Source: Verrucomicrobiaceae bacterium
GTDB lineage: Bacteria; Verrucomicrobiota; Verrucomicrobiia; Verrucomicrobiales; Verrucomicrobiaceae
DNA: 64,000 nt
NCBI GenBank assembly: GCA_016713245.1
Contig: JADJPM010000004.1
Span: 3,410,001-3,474,000 of the forward strand
Direction: 5' to 3'
Shown: positions 18,340 through 27,272 of the stretch, one piece after another
Layout: every line of letters starts with the position of its first letter
How positions within the stretch are numbered: the stretch's first letter is position 1
The notes under the pieces: model-generated
What the model was told of the DNA's origin: nothing
Database searches by the model: none
The model's input: the letters and a program-made list of their open reading frames with translations, nothing else
Position numbers and translations under genes: made by a program

Positions 18340-19308
18340 ATGACCGCATCCGCCTTCGCCCGCTCCCGTTTCACGCGCCTGCTCGTGCTCGGCCTCACGC
18401 TTTGCCTTGGCGGCCTCTCAGCCTGGGCACAGTCCTCCGTCATCGTGGTGGATGCCTTCAACCGCAAAGTCCACGTCGCCGGGAATGCCAATGCGAAGCG
18501 CCCCGTGGGTGGCCTGGCCAAAATCGCCACCTGCATGGTCGCGCTCGATTGGGCGGAGGCCTCCCGAGTGGGCGTGAATGTGCTCGCTCCCGTACCAGAC
18601 TACGCCACCGCCATCGCCGGTGCCCCCTCCCCACTCGGTCTCCAGCCGGGTGATACGATGACGCTCCGTGACCTCATCTACGCCACCATGATGGGCAGTG
18701 ACAATGTGGCCGCCATCACGCTCGGAGATTTCGTCGGCCGCGATCATCTGGCTCGTCTCGGCAAAGGCGGCCATCCCATGGATGAATTTGTGCGCCAGAT
18801 GAACCAGCTCGCCAAGCGTGAGGGCTGCAAGGGCACACGCTTTACGAACTCCCATGGCCTGGAAAACTCCCGCCCGATGCCTTACTCCACTGCGGCGGAT
18901 ATCGCCCGCCTTTCCGTCTATGCCGCCTCCCGTCCCGCGATGCGCTTTTACACCAATCAAGGCACCCGCGATGTCACCCTCTACCGCGCCGGTCAGTCAC
19001 TCAAAGTCGGCGTGCAGAATACCAATCAACTCCTCGGCACGGATGGCATCGACGGCATCAAAACGGCTAACACCGCCATGTCGGGCGGCTGCTGCGTCGT
19101 CTCCGCTGAAAGAGCCTCCACCGTGCTCAAGCAGGCGGATAACAGCAGCCAGATCTACCGCCACCGCATGATCGTCGTCGTGCTCGGCAGCGCGAATCCC
19201 TTCTACGAAGCCCGCGGCCTCCTCCACCAAGGCTGGGCCGCCTATGACCGCTGGCTCGCCGCCGGCCGCCCCATCACCGACAAGAAGCAGATGCTCGCGG
19301 ATTTCTAA
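18340..19308 (+). CDS. Peptidase S11 (D,D-carboxypeptidase-like) homologue lacking the catalytic Ser
   Basis: A 322-residue exported protein with a signal peptide (residues 1-30, ending LSAWA) and a penicillin-binding fold of the S11 family, which normally trims the terminal D-Ala of peptidoglycan stem peptides. Family marks are present: SDN at 120-122 (the SxN motif) and TNSHGLENSRPMPYSTAADI near 169-188. The SxxK motif reads GLAK (58-61), with Gly in place of the nucleophilic Ser, and the KTG motif reads KTA (241-243). It is therefore probably catalytically dead and may bind peptidoglycan or act as a structural or regulatory factor. It precedes the phosphofructokinase gene by 69 nt. Confidence 0.85.
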   Translation: MTASAFARSRFTRLLVLGLTLCLGGLSAWAQSSVIVVDAFNRKVHVAGNANAKRPVGGLAKIATCMVALDWAEASRVGVNVLAPVPDYATAIAGAPSPLGLQPGDTMTLRDLIYATMMGSDNVAAITLGDFVGRDHLARLGKGGHPMDEFVRQMNQLAKREGCKGTRFTNSHGLENSRPMPYSTAADIARLSVYAASRPAMRFYTNQGTRDVTLYRAGQSLKVGVQNTNQLLGTDGIDGIKTANTAMSGGCCVVSAERASTVLKQADNSSQIYRHRMIVVVLGSANPFYEARGLLHQGWAAYDRWLAAGRPITDKKQMLADF

Positions 19309-19377
19309 CTCAAGCCTCCCGCGGCACTTTTCCTGCTTCCGTCATCTCACATCCCTCATCTCCCAACAAAAACACAC

Positions 19378-20454
19378 ATGCGTATCGGTATCTTGAACAG
19401 CGGCGGGGATTGCCCCGGACTTAATGCAGTCATTCATGGCGTCGTCGGCGCCGCCAGCACCCTCGGATGGGAGGTCGTGGGCTTCCGCGATGGCTTTGAA
19501 GGCCTGCTGCCGCCTGGAGACTACATGATGCTCGATCCGGAGCGCACCGTGGGCATCATGAAACTCGGTGGCACCATCCTCGGCACCACGAACAAAGGTC
19601 ATTTCGTGGCCAAAGTGGGTGAAGGAAACGTCGCCAAAGTACCCGACGAGATCATCAACAAAGCCAAGGGCACACTTCGCCACCTCGAAATCGGCGCCCT
19701 CATCGTCGTCGGCGGAGACGGCAGCCTCACCACCGGCATGCAGCTTTGTGAAGCCGGCATCCCCGTCATCGGCGTGCCAAAGACCATCGACAACGACCTC
19801 AGCGCCACGGCTTACACCTTCGGCTTCGACAGCGCTTACTCCGCCGTCGTCGATGCACTCGACCGCCTGCACACCACCGCCGAAAGTCACAAACGCGCCA
19901 TGGTGCTCGAAGTCATGGGCCGCCACGCCGGCTGGATCGCCCTTTACGGCGGCATGGCGGGCGGCGCGGATGTGATCCTGCTGCCGGAGATTCCTTTCCA
20001 GATGGAGCATGTGGCCGAAGCCATCCGCAAACGCGATGCCGCCGGTCATCACAGCACGCTCGTCGTCGTGGCTGAAGGCGCCCGCATCGAAGAGGGTACC
20101 CTCCTCACCAAAGGCGGCGGTGAAGCGGGCGAAGTCCGCCTCGGCGGCATCGGCGAACACGTCGCGAAGCAGATTGAAAAGCTCACCGGCAAGGAAACCC
20201 GCTCCTGCACCCTCGGTCACCTCCAGCGTGGTGGTGCCCCCACGGCCCTCGACCGCATCCTCGGCATTCGCTTTGGCGTGAAAGCCGTCCACCTCATCGC
20301 CGAGGGCAAATTCGGCCGCATGGTCAGCTACCAGCAGTATCAGGTCGGTGATGTCGCCATCGAAGAAGCCGTGAACAAGCTCCGCCTCGTCAGCAAAGAC
20401 GGCGATGTCGTCCAAGCTGCCCGCTCCATCGGCATCAGCTTCGGCGATTCCTGA
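19378..20454 (+). CDS. pfkA: 6-phosphofructokinase, group III signature
   Basis: Phosphorylates fructose 6-phosphate at C1 in glycolysis. The 358-residue protein has ILNSGGDCPGLNAVI at the start (phosphoryl donor loop), GGDGS at 112-116, PKTIDND at 134-140 (Asp138 is the catalytic base) and MGRHAGWIAL near 178-187. In PFKs the Gly of GGDG marks ATP use (PPi enzymes have Asp there), while the Lys of PKTIDND replaces the Gly of E. coli-type enzymes. The combination is that of the long group III or mixed-substrate clade, as in some actinobacterial ATP enzymes. ATP use is inferred. The stop lies only 6 nt from the stop of convergent mnmE. Confidence 0.94.
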   Translation: MRIGILNSGGDCPGLNAVIHGVVGAASTLGWEVVGFRDGFEGLLPPGDYMMLDPERTVGIMKLGGTILGTTNKGHFVAKVGEGNVAKVPDEIINKAKGTLRHLEIGALIVVGGDGSLTTGMQLCEAGIPVIGVPKTIDNDLSATAYTFGFDSAYSAVVDALDRLHTTAESHKRAMVLEVMGRHAGWIALYGGMAGGADVILLPEIPFQMEHVAEAIRKRDAAGHHSTLVVVAEGARIEEGTLLTKGGGEAGEVRLGGIGEHVAKQIEKLTGKETRSCTLGHLQRGGAPTALDRILGIRFGVKAVHLIAEGKFGRMVSYQQYQVGDVAIEEAVNKLRLVSKDGDVVQAARSIGISFGDS

Positions 20455-20460
20455 TCCCGT

Positions 20461-21807
20461 TCACTTCCCGATGCAGAACGTGGAGAAGATCACATCGAGG
20501 ATCTGCTCCACGTCCACCTGACCGATGACATCGCCGAGTGCCTGCAAGGACTCGCGAAGCTCCAATGCGATGAATTCGGGCGCTTCGTTTGTCTCAATGG
20601 CGGCTCGTGCGGCAGTCAGTCGCTCGACGCTGCGTTGGAACGCGGCCTGATGGCGGGCGTTGATGGCAATGGGATGATCGGAGGCCAGCGGTCCGGCCTT
20701 CGCGATGACCTCGCGGATGGCGTTTCGAAGCGCTTCGATACCTTCGTTTTGCACGCAGGAGACGCGGATGGCGGCTTTTTCACTTTCCCAGCCGGGATGC
20801 AGGCCGAGATCGGTTTTGTTCAAGATGACGAGATGACGCTCGGCGAGTCCCGCAGGCACTTCGAGACGTTTCGTGGCTTCAAAAGGCTGGCTGGCATCGA
20901 GGACCTCCAAAATGAGATCGGCACGCTCCAACTCGCGTTGGGTTCGCTCAATGCCGATGCGCTCGATGGCATCCTGCGAATCGCGAAGGCCGGCGGTATC
21001 CACGAGGCGCAGCGGGATGCCATGCACCTGGATGATTTCCTCGATCGTATCCCGCGTGGTGCCCGCCGTGGGACTCACGATGGCACGCTCAAAGCCGAGC
21101 AGGAGATTGAGAAGGCTGCTTTTGCCCACATTGGGTGCTCCGGAGATCACCGTGCGGGCACCGTGACGCAGGATGCGACCTTGCTCCGAGGTAGCGAGGA
21201 GCTTGCGGGCATGCGCTTGAACGGCGTCGATACGACGAAGAAGATCCGCGCCGGTTTCGGGCGAGATGTCTTCATCAGGAAAGTCGATGTAGGCCTCGAT
21301 ATGAGCCAGCACCGGCACAAGCATCTGCTGCATTTGGGATGCTTCGCGACCAATCGCACCGCCGAGCTGCTCATTCGCAGCACGCAGAGCCAGCGTGCTC
21401 TGGGCGTGAATGAGATCCATCACGGCCTCCGCCTGCGTGAGATCCATTTTGCCATTCAAAAAGGCGCGTTGGGTGAATTCCCCCGGCTCCGCGGCCCTCG
21501 CTCCACAGGCCAGCACGCGTTCCAGCACACGCTGTGTCACCAACACACCGCCGTGACCATGAAACTCGATCACGTCCTCGCCCGTGTAGCTCGCCGGACC
21601 TTGAAATTGCAGCAGCACGCCCGAATCGAGCCCCGCGCCGTTTTCATCCAGCACCTGCACCAGATGGGCGCGACGCGGCACCACCTTCGCGGGCAGCTTG
21701 AAAGCCTTCGCGGCAAGGGCGAGCGCCTTCGGGCCGGAGAGGCGGATCACGGAGATCGCGGCCTCGCCGGTCGCGGTGGAGATGGCGGCGATGGTATCGG
21801 AAAGCAT
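20461..21807 (-). CDS. mnmE: tRNA uridine-5-carboxymethylaminomethyl modification GTPase
   Basis: MnmE works with MnmG to modify U34 of several tRNAs. The 448-residue protein has the N-terminal THF-binding domain (TIAAISTATGEAAISVIRLS, then FLNGKMDLTQAEAVMDLI), a G domain inserted near residue 220 with P-loop GAPNVGKSS, DTAGLRDS and NKTDLG, and the C-terminal FCIGK with the functional Cys. All three regions are intact. ATG 21807 matches the usual start. No mnmG is in the window. Confidence 0.96.
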   Translation of the reverse strand: MLSDTIAAISTATGEAAISVIRLSGPKALALAAKAFKLPAKVVPRRAHLVQVLDENGAGLDSGVLLQFQGPASYTGEDVIEFHGHGGVLVTQRVLERVLACGARAAEPGEFTQRAFLNGKMDLTQAEAVMDLIHAQSTLALRAANEQLGGAIGREASQMQQMLVPVLAHIEAYIDFPDEDISPETGADLLRRIDAVQAHARKLLATSEQGRILRHGARTVISGAPNVGKSSLLNLLLGFERAIVSPTAGTTRDTIEEIIQVHGIPLRLVDTAGLRDSQDAIERIGIERTQRELERADLILEVLDASQPFEATKRLEVPAGLAERHLVILNKTDLGLHPGWESEKAAIRVSCVQNEGIEALRNAIREVIAKAGPLASDHPIAINARHQAAFQRSVERLTAARAAIETNEAPEFIALELRESLQALGDVIGQVDVEQILDVIFSTFCIGK

Positions 21808-21939
21808 GGAAAGAGGCGCTCCCGATACGTCCCGCCCCCGCGCATCTCAAGCCGCCCTTTCAAAGTCACCCCCAGCTTTTTCAAGAACCTTGGCCGCCTG
21901 CATTCTTGACCCTTCCGTCCACCTCCCCACCATCGCCCC

Positions 21940-22587
21940 ATGCTTCTCCGAATCCTGCACGAAATGCTCCACACGCCGGTGATGGACATTTTGCATCATT
22001 TGAAGCGCTCCCAAGGCATGACCGCCGGGGAACTGGCCGAACGCCTGAAAATGAGCTACATGGGCGTGAAGCAGCACTGCGATGATCTGGTGAAAAAGGA
22101 GTTCATCGATACCTTCCGCCGCGCCAAAGGCTCCGGCAGGCCGGAGAAGCTCTACCGCCTCACGCGTCGGCTCGATCCCTTGTTTGATGAAAACGGTGCC
22201 TCCATCGCCCTCAGCCTGCTGGCCGCCGCCCAGCGGGTGTATGGCGAAACCGCTGCCGCCAAACTGCTCTACGCCTGGTTTCAGGCCAAAACGGATACCT
22301 ACACGCGCAAGCTCGCCGGAGCGGATGATCTCCTCACCAAGGCGAAGATGCTCTCGAAGCTGCGCAGCGCCGAAGGCTGCATCTCCTCGGTCCAGCAGGA
22401 CGCGGAAACCGGCGCTCTCAGCCTTGTCGAGCATCATCAGCCGCTGCGTGAGCTTGCCGCTGAGCACGACATCGTGCCCGAGCTGGAATGTGAGCTCATC
22501 GAAAAACTCCTGGCCTGCGAAGTGAGCCGATCCGTCGAGGAAATCTCCGGTCTCGTGCGTATTACCTACCGCCTTACCCCGCATTGA
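21940..22587 (+). CDS. Winged-helix transcriptional regulator, SufR/DeoR-like
   Basis: A 215-residue regulator. The N-terminal winged helix (MDILHHLKRSQGMTAGELAE, LKMSYMGVKQHCDDLVKKEF, GRPEKLYRL) matches regulators of the SufR type, which control Fe-S cluster assembly genes. In SufR a C-terminal set of cysteines binds a cluster; here that region reads ELECELIEKLLACEVSRSVE and then SGLVRITYRL, with only scattered Cys, so cluster binding is doubtful. The downstream lipoprotein gene starts 20 nt after the stop, so they may be co-transcribed. No operator was identified. Confidence 0.8.
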   Translation: MLLRILHEMLHTPVMDILHHLKRSQGMTAGELAERLKMSYMGVKQHCDDLVKKEFIDTFRRAKGSGRPEKLYRLTRRLDPLFDENGASIALSLLAAAQRVYGETAAAKLLYAWFQAKTDTYTRKLAGADDLLTKAKMLSKLRSAEGCISSVQQDAETGALSLVEHHQPLRELAAEHDIVPELECELIEKLLACEVSRSVEEISGLVRITYRLTPH

Positions 22588-22607
22588 TCCCCCTTCCCTG
22601 CTTCCGC

Positions 22608-23321
22608 ATGCTTTCCCGTCTGCTCTGCCCCGCCCTGCTGCTCCTCCTCACCTCCTGCCAGCATCAAAACACCCTGCTCCCCTCCTGGCAGCAGGACACC
22701 GCGCTGATCTACAATGGTCAAGCCGCCGCCCAGGCCCAGCAGAGCACCACGCCTCACCTCGTCGCCCGGGCCATCTACGCGGCCCCAGGCCACATCGAGA
22801 CCCTCATCGCCCGCCAGGATGACTCGCCGGATGCAGTCAAAAACCTCGCCACCATCGGTGATGGCACCATCGCCCTCGGATTCAGCGATGCAGTCACCGG
22901 CCAGTTCCTCGACGTGAAGCAATGCGGCGGCGCTCTTTTCGTCGCCGGACTACCCAACCAAGCCTACCGCATCCATCTTCAAAATCTCACGCCCATGCCG
23001 CTCGACCTCGCCGTGGGCATCGACGGGCAGGACATCACCGCCGGTGGCGTGGCCGCGTGGAAGCGCTCCAGCCTCCGCCTGGCCGCCAAACAATCCCTCA
23101 TCCTCGACCGCAGCCCCAAATCGAATGCGCCGCTGCTCTTCCGCAGTGTGAAAAGCGATGCAGCCTTGTTTGAGACCCATCCATCCGGCACTCGTGGCCT
23201 CATCCAAATCGCCGTCTGGCTCGCCCGCGATGCGCCCAGCCTCACCGGTCAGACCATCCGCCCCAGCGAGTATCCCCCGCTGAACCTCCTCCCGATGGAC
23301 AAGGCGCATCAGTATCGCTGA
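22608..23321 (+). CDS. Lipoprotein of unknown function
   Basis: A 237-residue exported lipoprotein. A lipobox LLTSC is seen at the end of the signal peptide MLSRLLCPALLLLLTSC. The mature protein (GQAAAQAQQSTTPHLVARAI, QAYRIHLQNLTPMPLDLAVG, GQDITAGGVAAWKRSSLRLA) has a beta-rich pattern and no recognised catalytic motif. I chose ATG 22608 because it directly precedes the signal peptide; the frame is open to a TTG at 22584. The next gene begins 21 nt after the stop, so these envelope genes may form an operon. Confidence 0.75.
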   Translation: MLSRLLCPALLLLLTSCQHQNTLLPSWQQDTALIYNGQAAAQAQQSTTPHLVARAIYAAPGHIETLIARQDDSPDAVKNLATIGDGTIALGFSDAVTGQFLDVKQCGGALFVAGLPNQAYRIHLQNLTPMPLDLAVGIDGQDITAGGVAAWKRSSLRLAAKQSLILDRSPKSNAPLLFRSVKSDAALFETHPSGTRGLIQIAVWLARDAPSLTGQTIRPSEYPPLNLLPMDKAHQYR

Positions 23322-23342
23322 CCTTCGATGCCCGAGGTGCCG

Positions 23343-24047
23343 ATGAGACTCTTCTTTTTCCTTCTCCTTACCTCCATGAGCCTCGCCGAGCCTGTGATCC
23401 CGCCCCGTTTCGCCCAAGCCTTGCCTCCGGATTGCTCGCAAGTCCTGCTCACGCTCGCCAACGATCCCAAGGCCACCACCGGCACGCTTTGGCGCATGGA
23501 ACGAAAGCCTGATAGCACGTGGAAATCGGCTGGCCCTGCGATTCCCGTCTCTCTCGGTCGTCACGGCCTCGCCTGGGGCCTCGGCGAGCACAGCAACAAA
23601 TTGCCGCGAGGCCTGAACCGCAAAAAAGAAGGCGATGGCTGCTCGCCCCTCGGCGTCTTCGCCTTGCCGCAGGCCTTTGGCAGCCTCGCCAAGCCTCGCG
23701 GTCTGCGCCTGCCCTACCTCCGCTGCACCTCGCACCACCTCGGCATCGACGATCCAAGCTCCCGCTACTACAACCAGATCGTCGATGACCGCCTCGTCGC
23801 CTGCGATTGGGTGAATCCCGAGACGATGATCCCATCGAACGGCTGCTATGCCCTCGGCGCCGTCATCGCCCACAATCCCGCCAACAAGCTCGGCTCCGGC
23901 TCCTGCATCTTTTTGCACGTCTGGCAGGCCCCCGGCGTGCCCACCTCCGGCTGCACCGCCATGAGCCTCGACCACGTCCGCCTCGTCCTCCGCTGGCTCG
24001 ATCCCGCGAAGCAGCCACGGCTCGTGCAAGACATCGCGGGAAGGTGA
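23343..24047 (+). CDS. YkuD-type L,D-transpeptidase-like exported protein
   Basis: A 234-residue exported protein (signal peptide MRLFFFLLLTSMSLA). The C-terminal half has the YkuD active-site pattern: His in IFLHVWQAPG and Cys in the SGC of PTSGCTAMSLDHV, preceded by HNPANKLGSGS. YkuD enzymes form 3-3 crosslinks in peptidoglycan or attach proteins to it through the Cys. The arrangement resembles the COG3786 group. ATG 23343 gives a proper signal peptide; ATG 23328 adds only five residues. It follows the lipoprotein gene closely. Assignment of activity is by motif only. Confidence 0.85.
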   Translation: MRLFFFLLLTSMSLAEPVIPPRFAQALPPDCSQVLLTLANDPKATTGTLWRMERKPDSTWKSAGPAIPVSLGRHGLAWGLGEHSNKLPRGLNRKKEGDGCSPLGVFALPQAFGSLAKPRGLRLPYLRCTSHHLGIDDPSSRYYNQIVDDRLVACDWVNPETMIPSNGCYALGAVIAHNPANKLGSGSCIFLHVWQAPGVPTSGCTAMSLDHVRLVLRWLDPAKQPRLVQDIAGR

Positions 24048-24090
24048 GGACCTTGAAAGGAACACGGCAAAAGGCTGTTCATAGCCCGCC

Positions 24091-26679
24091 ATGCTCCGAC
24101 CAGCCCTTCTCTCGCTCTTCGCCGTTTCTGCCTTCGCGCAGGATTTGCTGCCCACACCGGCTGTTTGGCAGCCTGAGGGCAAATGGAGCGACTTTCCGGC
24201 TCTCGCGACGGATGGCGGTGGTGTGCCGCATGTGGCCTTTGTGCAGTGGGATGGCGAAAAGGACACGCTGAAGGTCGCGAAGCTCACCGATGGCGCCTTG
24301 AGCGAGGTTTTGACCATCGGTGAGCCCGGCATCATTCACCAGCCGAGCATCGCGACGGATCGCCAAGGCGTGCTGCATGTGTTTTGGAGCCAGGTGAACG
24401 AAAAAGACCTCATGGAGCTGCGCTGGACGCAAATCCGCGATGGCCGGGCCGATGTCGGCACGCTCGCTTCATCGCCGAATGGCGGCAATGCCTTCGCCAA
24501 AGCGGCCACGAGTCCCTCCGGCGATGTCTGGTGCGTGTGGCAAGGCATGCGCGGCACCACGGCGGATGTGTTTTGCCGCTTCTTCGACACGGAGCGCGGC
24601 AAATGGTCCCGCGAGATCCAAGTCACGAACGACGCCGCAGGCGATTGGGAGCCTTGCGTAGCCTTTGCGGGCGGAAAAGCCTGGGTCGTGTTCGATTCGG
24701 CGCGAGGCAATGAATTCAACATCTACGCCACGCCCATCGGCGATGATTTGCGAGCGGGCGAAGCGAAGCCACTCATCGCCACGGATCGCTATGAAGGCCG
24801 CGTTTCGGCCATCGGCTCGAAAGATGGCAAAGGCCTGTGGATCAGCTGCGAGCGCGGCAACCAGCAGTGGGGCCTCGACATGCGTGCGCATGGTCACGCG
24901 CAGGGCCTGAATGGCCGCAAAGACACGGTGTTCGCCTACTTCGACATCGAAAGCGGCCAGGTGACCGAACTCCCCGCGCCCGACGGCCTCTTCGCCGATC
25001 TTCCCGGCCCGCAACCTGCCAAAGCGGCTGCTCCTCGTGCCAACAACCCGAAAGCGAAAGCCAAGGCCGAGCAGCAAGCGAAGGCTCGTGCCGCGAAGGA
25101 CAAAGAAGTCGGCCGCGCAGGCCCCAATCAAGTCGCGGCGGTGAATCTGCCGCACGTCATGCTCGATGCCGCAGGCCGTCCGTGGCTGACCGTGCGCTAC
25201 TTCAAGAACTACGCTTGGCGCATCGCTCTGACGCGTTACGACGAGGCCACGAAGCAATGGACGAAGCCTTTTGCCATCCCCGGCAGCGTGTATTCGCAGG
25301 ATCATCAGACCACACACGTGCTGGGCAAGGACGGCAGCCTGTGGATCGCCTGGCCGAGCGATCTTCGCAGCTCGAAGCTCCAACTCAACACCGGCATCCA
25401 CCTCGCCAAAGTCGCCACGGATGCCGAGGTGCCGCTTGTGGCCGCGCCCGCCGTCAAACCGCGCGAACCCTTTCCCGCCTACATCAACGCCACCACGCCC
25501 GAGCGTGCTCAAACCGAGCGCCACACCTGGACGCACGACGGCGTGACCTACAAGCTCTACTGGGGCGATTACCATCGCCACACCGACTTCTCGAACTGCA
25601 TCACCGGCAATGACGGCTGCATCCTCGAGCAGTTCCGCTATGCCATCGACATGGGCAAGCTCGACACCCTCGGCACCAGCGACCACACCGACATCGCCAA
25701 GATCTACACGCCCTACGAATGGTGGCTGAACCAGAAACTCGTCGATGTCTTCTACGCGCCCGGTTTCTTCACCAGCATGTATGCCTACGAGCGCGAGCAG
25801 AAGTGGCCGTTTGGGCATCGCAACATGGTCTTCGCCCAGCGGGGCGGCCCCATCGTTTACATCCAGCGGAAGAACTACCTCGCCTCCCCCTGGCAGAAAC
25901 TTTTCCCCGTCAAAGAAGACGGTGAACTCGAACTGCATCCCAGCGAACTCTGGAGCGTGCTCACCCGCTACGGCAAACCCGTCACCGCCATCTCCCACAC
26001 CGGCGCGACAGGTATGGGCACCGATTGGGATCAAATCCCGCCGATCGATCATCGCGTCGAAAACGTGATCGAGATCTACCAAGGTGCCCGCGTCAGCTAC
26101 GAGGCTCCCGGCGCTCCTCAGCCCACCGTTGGCTTGCGTGAAGGCGAGAAGTACAACCACTCCTCCGATGTCGTCGGCGTGCCCGTCGTCGGCGAACCCA
26201 TTCGCAGCTTCACCGTGAAGAACAATGGCGTGTATCAGCACGCGCTCGAGATCGGCCACAAGCTCGGCGTGTGGGCGAATAGCGACCACATTTCCACCCA
26301 CACGAGCTACGGCGGCGTCTATGTGAAGGAATTCACTCGGGAGGGCATCATCGAGGGCCTCAACGCCCGCCGCACCATCGCCGCCACGGACAAGATTTTC
26401 GTCGAGTTCACCTGCAACGACAAACTCCTCGGCACCGAGATCGAACTGGCCGGCAAACCCGTGCTGAAATTCGCCATCGACGGCACCGCGCCGATCACGC
26501 GCGTCACCTTGGTCCGCAACGAGAAGAACCACCAGCAGTGGGAACCGAACGCGAAGACCTTCTCGCAAACCTTCACCGACGAATCGCCCCTTCCGGGCGA
26601 AAACCGCTACTACCTCCGCGTCGAGCAAAACGACGGCAACATGGCGTGGTCATCGCCGGTGTGGGTGCAGGTGAAGTGA
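24091..26679 (+). CDS. Secreted PHP-domain (DUF3604-like) protein with beta-propeller
   Basis: An 862-residue exported protein (signal peptide MLRPALLSLFAVSAFA). Residues about 20-450 carry sialidase-like beta-propeller repeats (GVPHVAFVQWDG, GVLHVFWSQVN, DVWCVWQGM, GSLWIAWPSDLR), interrupted by an Ala/Lys-rich linker near 315-345. Residues about 485-780 hold a PHP-type metallohydrolase fold: WGDYHRHTDFS, TSDHTD, ISHTGATG and WANSDHIS supply metal-binding His and Asp. DUF3604 proteins share this pattern, and their substrate is unknown. It is followed by a repeat-rich intergenic gap and probably ends the cluster. A phosphatase or phosphodiesterase role is inferred. Confidence 0.82.
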   Translation: MLRPALLSLFAVSAFAQDLLPTPAVWQPEGKWSDFPALATDGGGVPHVAFVQWDGEKDTLKVAKLTDGALSEVLTIGEPGIIHQPSIATDRQGVLHVFWSQVNEKDLMELRWTQIRDGRADVGTLASSPNGGNAFAKAATSPSGDVWCVWQGMRGTTADVFCRFFDTERGKWSREIQVTNDAAGDWEPCVAFAGGKAWVVFDSARGNEFNIYATPIGDDLRAGEAKPLIATDRYEGRVSAIGSKDGKGLWISCERGNQQWGLDMRAHGHAQGLNGRKDTVFAYFDIESGQVTELPAPDGLFADLPGPQPAKAAAPRANNPKAKAKAEQQAKARAAKDKEVGRAGPNQVAAVNLPHVMLDAAGRPWLTVRYFKNYAWRIALTRYDEATKQWTKPFAIPGSVYSQDHQTTHVLGKDGSLWIAWPSDLRSSKLQLNTGIHLAKVATDAEVPLVAAPAVKPREPFPAYINATTPERAQTERHTWTHDGVTYKLYWGDYHRHTDFSNCITGNDGCILEQFRYAIDMGKLDTLGTSDHTDIAKIYTPYEWWLNQKLVDVFYAPGFFTSMYAYEREQKWPFGHRNMVFAQRGGPIVYIQRKNYLASPWQKLFPVKEDGELELHPSELWSVLTRYGKPVTAISHTGATGMGTDWDQIPPIDHRVENVIEIYQGARVSYEAPGAPQPTVGLREGEKYNHSSDVVGVPVVGEPIRSFTVKNNGVYQHALEIGHKLGVWANSDHISTHTSYGGVYVKEFTREGIIEGLNARRTIAATDKIFVEFTCNDKLLGTEIELAGKPVLKFAIDGTAPITRVTLVRNEKNHQQWEPNAKTFSQTFTDESPLPGENRYYLRVEQNDGNMAWSSPVWVQVK

Positions 26680-26683
26680 GTTA

Positions 26684-26772
26684 GTAGTTCGGGCCTCAGC
26701 CCGTCCCCCGCTTGTAGTTCGGGCTTCAGGCCGTTCTGGAGCCTCCAAGGCACGGCCTGAAGGCCGAACTAC
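26684..26772. repeat. Cluster of three gtagttcgggcttcaggcc-type palindromic repeats
   Basis: Two direct copies (26684-26704 and 26714-26734) and one inverted copy (26752-26772) of a roughly 21-bp unit beginning gtagttcgggc. Copies 2 and 3 are exact inverted repeats and could fold as a hairpin over about 17 nt. A related unit occurs inside a coding region at 44812. The intergenic gap holds nothing else. Confidence 0.8.
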
Positions 26773-26821
26773 AAACTTCCCATCGTTGACATCGCCCCCT
26801 CGCGGCGGCTAATCGGGCGGC

Positions 26822-27205
26822 ATGGAACTCATCAATAATGCTCCGAATGTCCCCGCAGCCGTCGGTCCCTATTCCCAAGCCGTGAAGCAGGGTGAGCTGC
26901 TCTTTTGCTCCGGCCAAATCCCGATCAATCCGGCTTCCGGCAAGATCGACGCGACCGAGGTGGAAGGCCAGGCCAGGCAGGTTTTGGCGAACATCGCCTC
27001 GCTGCTGGCCTCGCAAGGCCTCGCGATGACCGATGTGATCAAGGCGACCGTGTTTTTGCAGCAGATGGCCGATTTCCCGAAGGTGAACCCGCTTTACGAG
27101 GCGGCTTTTGGCGGTCACAAACCGGCCCGCTCGACCGTGGCGGTGGCCGGACTGCCCCTCGGTGCGTTGATTGAGATCGAGGTCATCGCCGCGCTGAAGG
27201 CCTGA
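26822..27205 (+). CDS. ridA: RidA family enamine/imine deaminase
   Basis: RidA hydrolyses reactive enamine/imine intermediates made by PLP enzymes. The 127-residue protein shows the family marks: NAPNVPAAVGPYSQAV at the start, LLFCSGQIPINP, QVLANIASLLASQGL and ARSTVAVAGLPLGALIEIEV with the substrate-binding Arg and the C-terminal Glu. Length is typical and it should trimerise. It stands alone with its own intergenic region containing palindromic repeats. Confidence 0.93.
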   Translation: MELINNAPNVPAAVGPYSQAVKQGELLFCSGQIPINPASGKIDATEVEGQARQVLANIASLLASQGLAMTDVIKATVFLQQMADFPKVNPLYEAAFGGHKPARSTVAVAGLPLGALIEIEVIAALKA

Positions 27206-27272
27206 TGGTCTCCCAGTCGTTGCAAATGCCCAGCGGGCCGCTACTCTCGCCCTCCCACCCCCAACACACCCC

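Noticed and set aside
24469..26628. Long open frame of 719 codons on the minus strand
   Set aside because: It is antisense to the PHP-domain gene and has no protein-like motifs; it comes from high GC content and codon bias.
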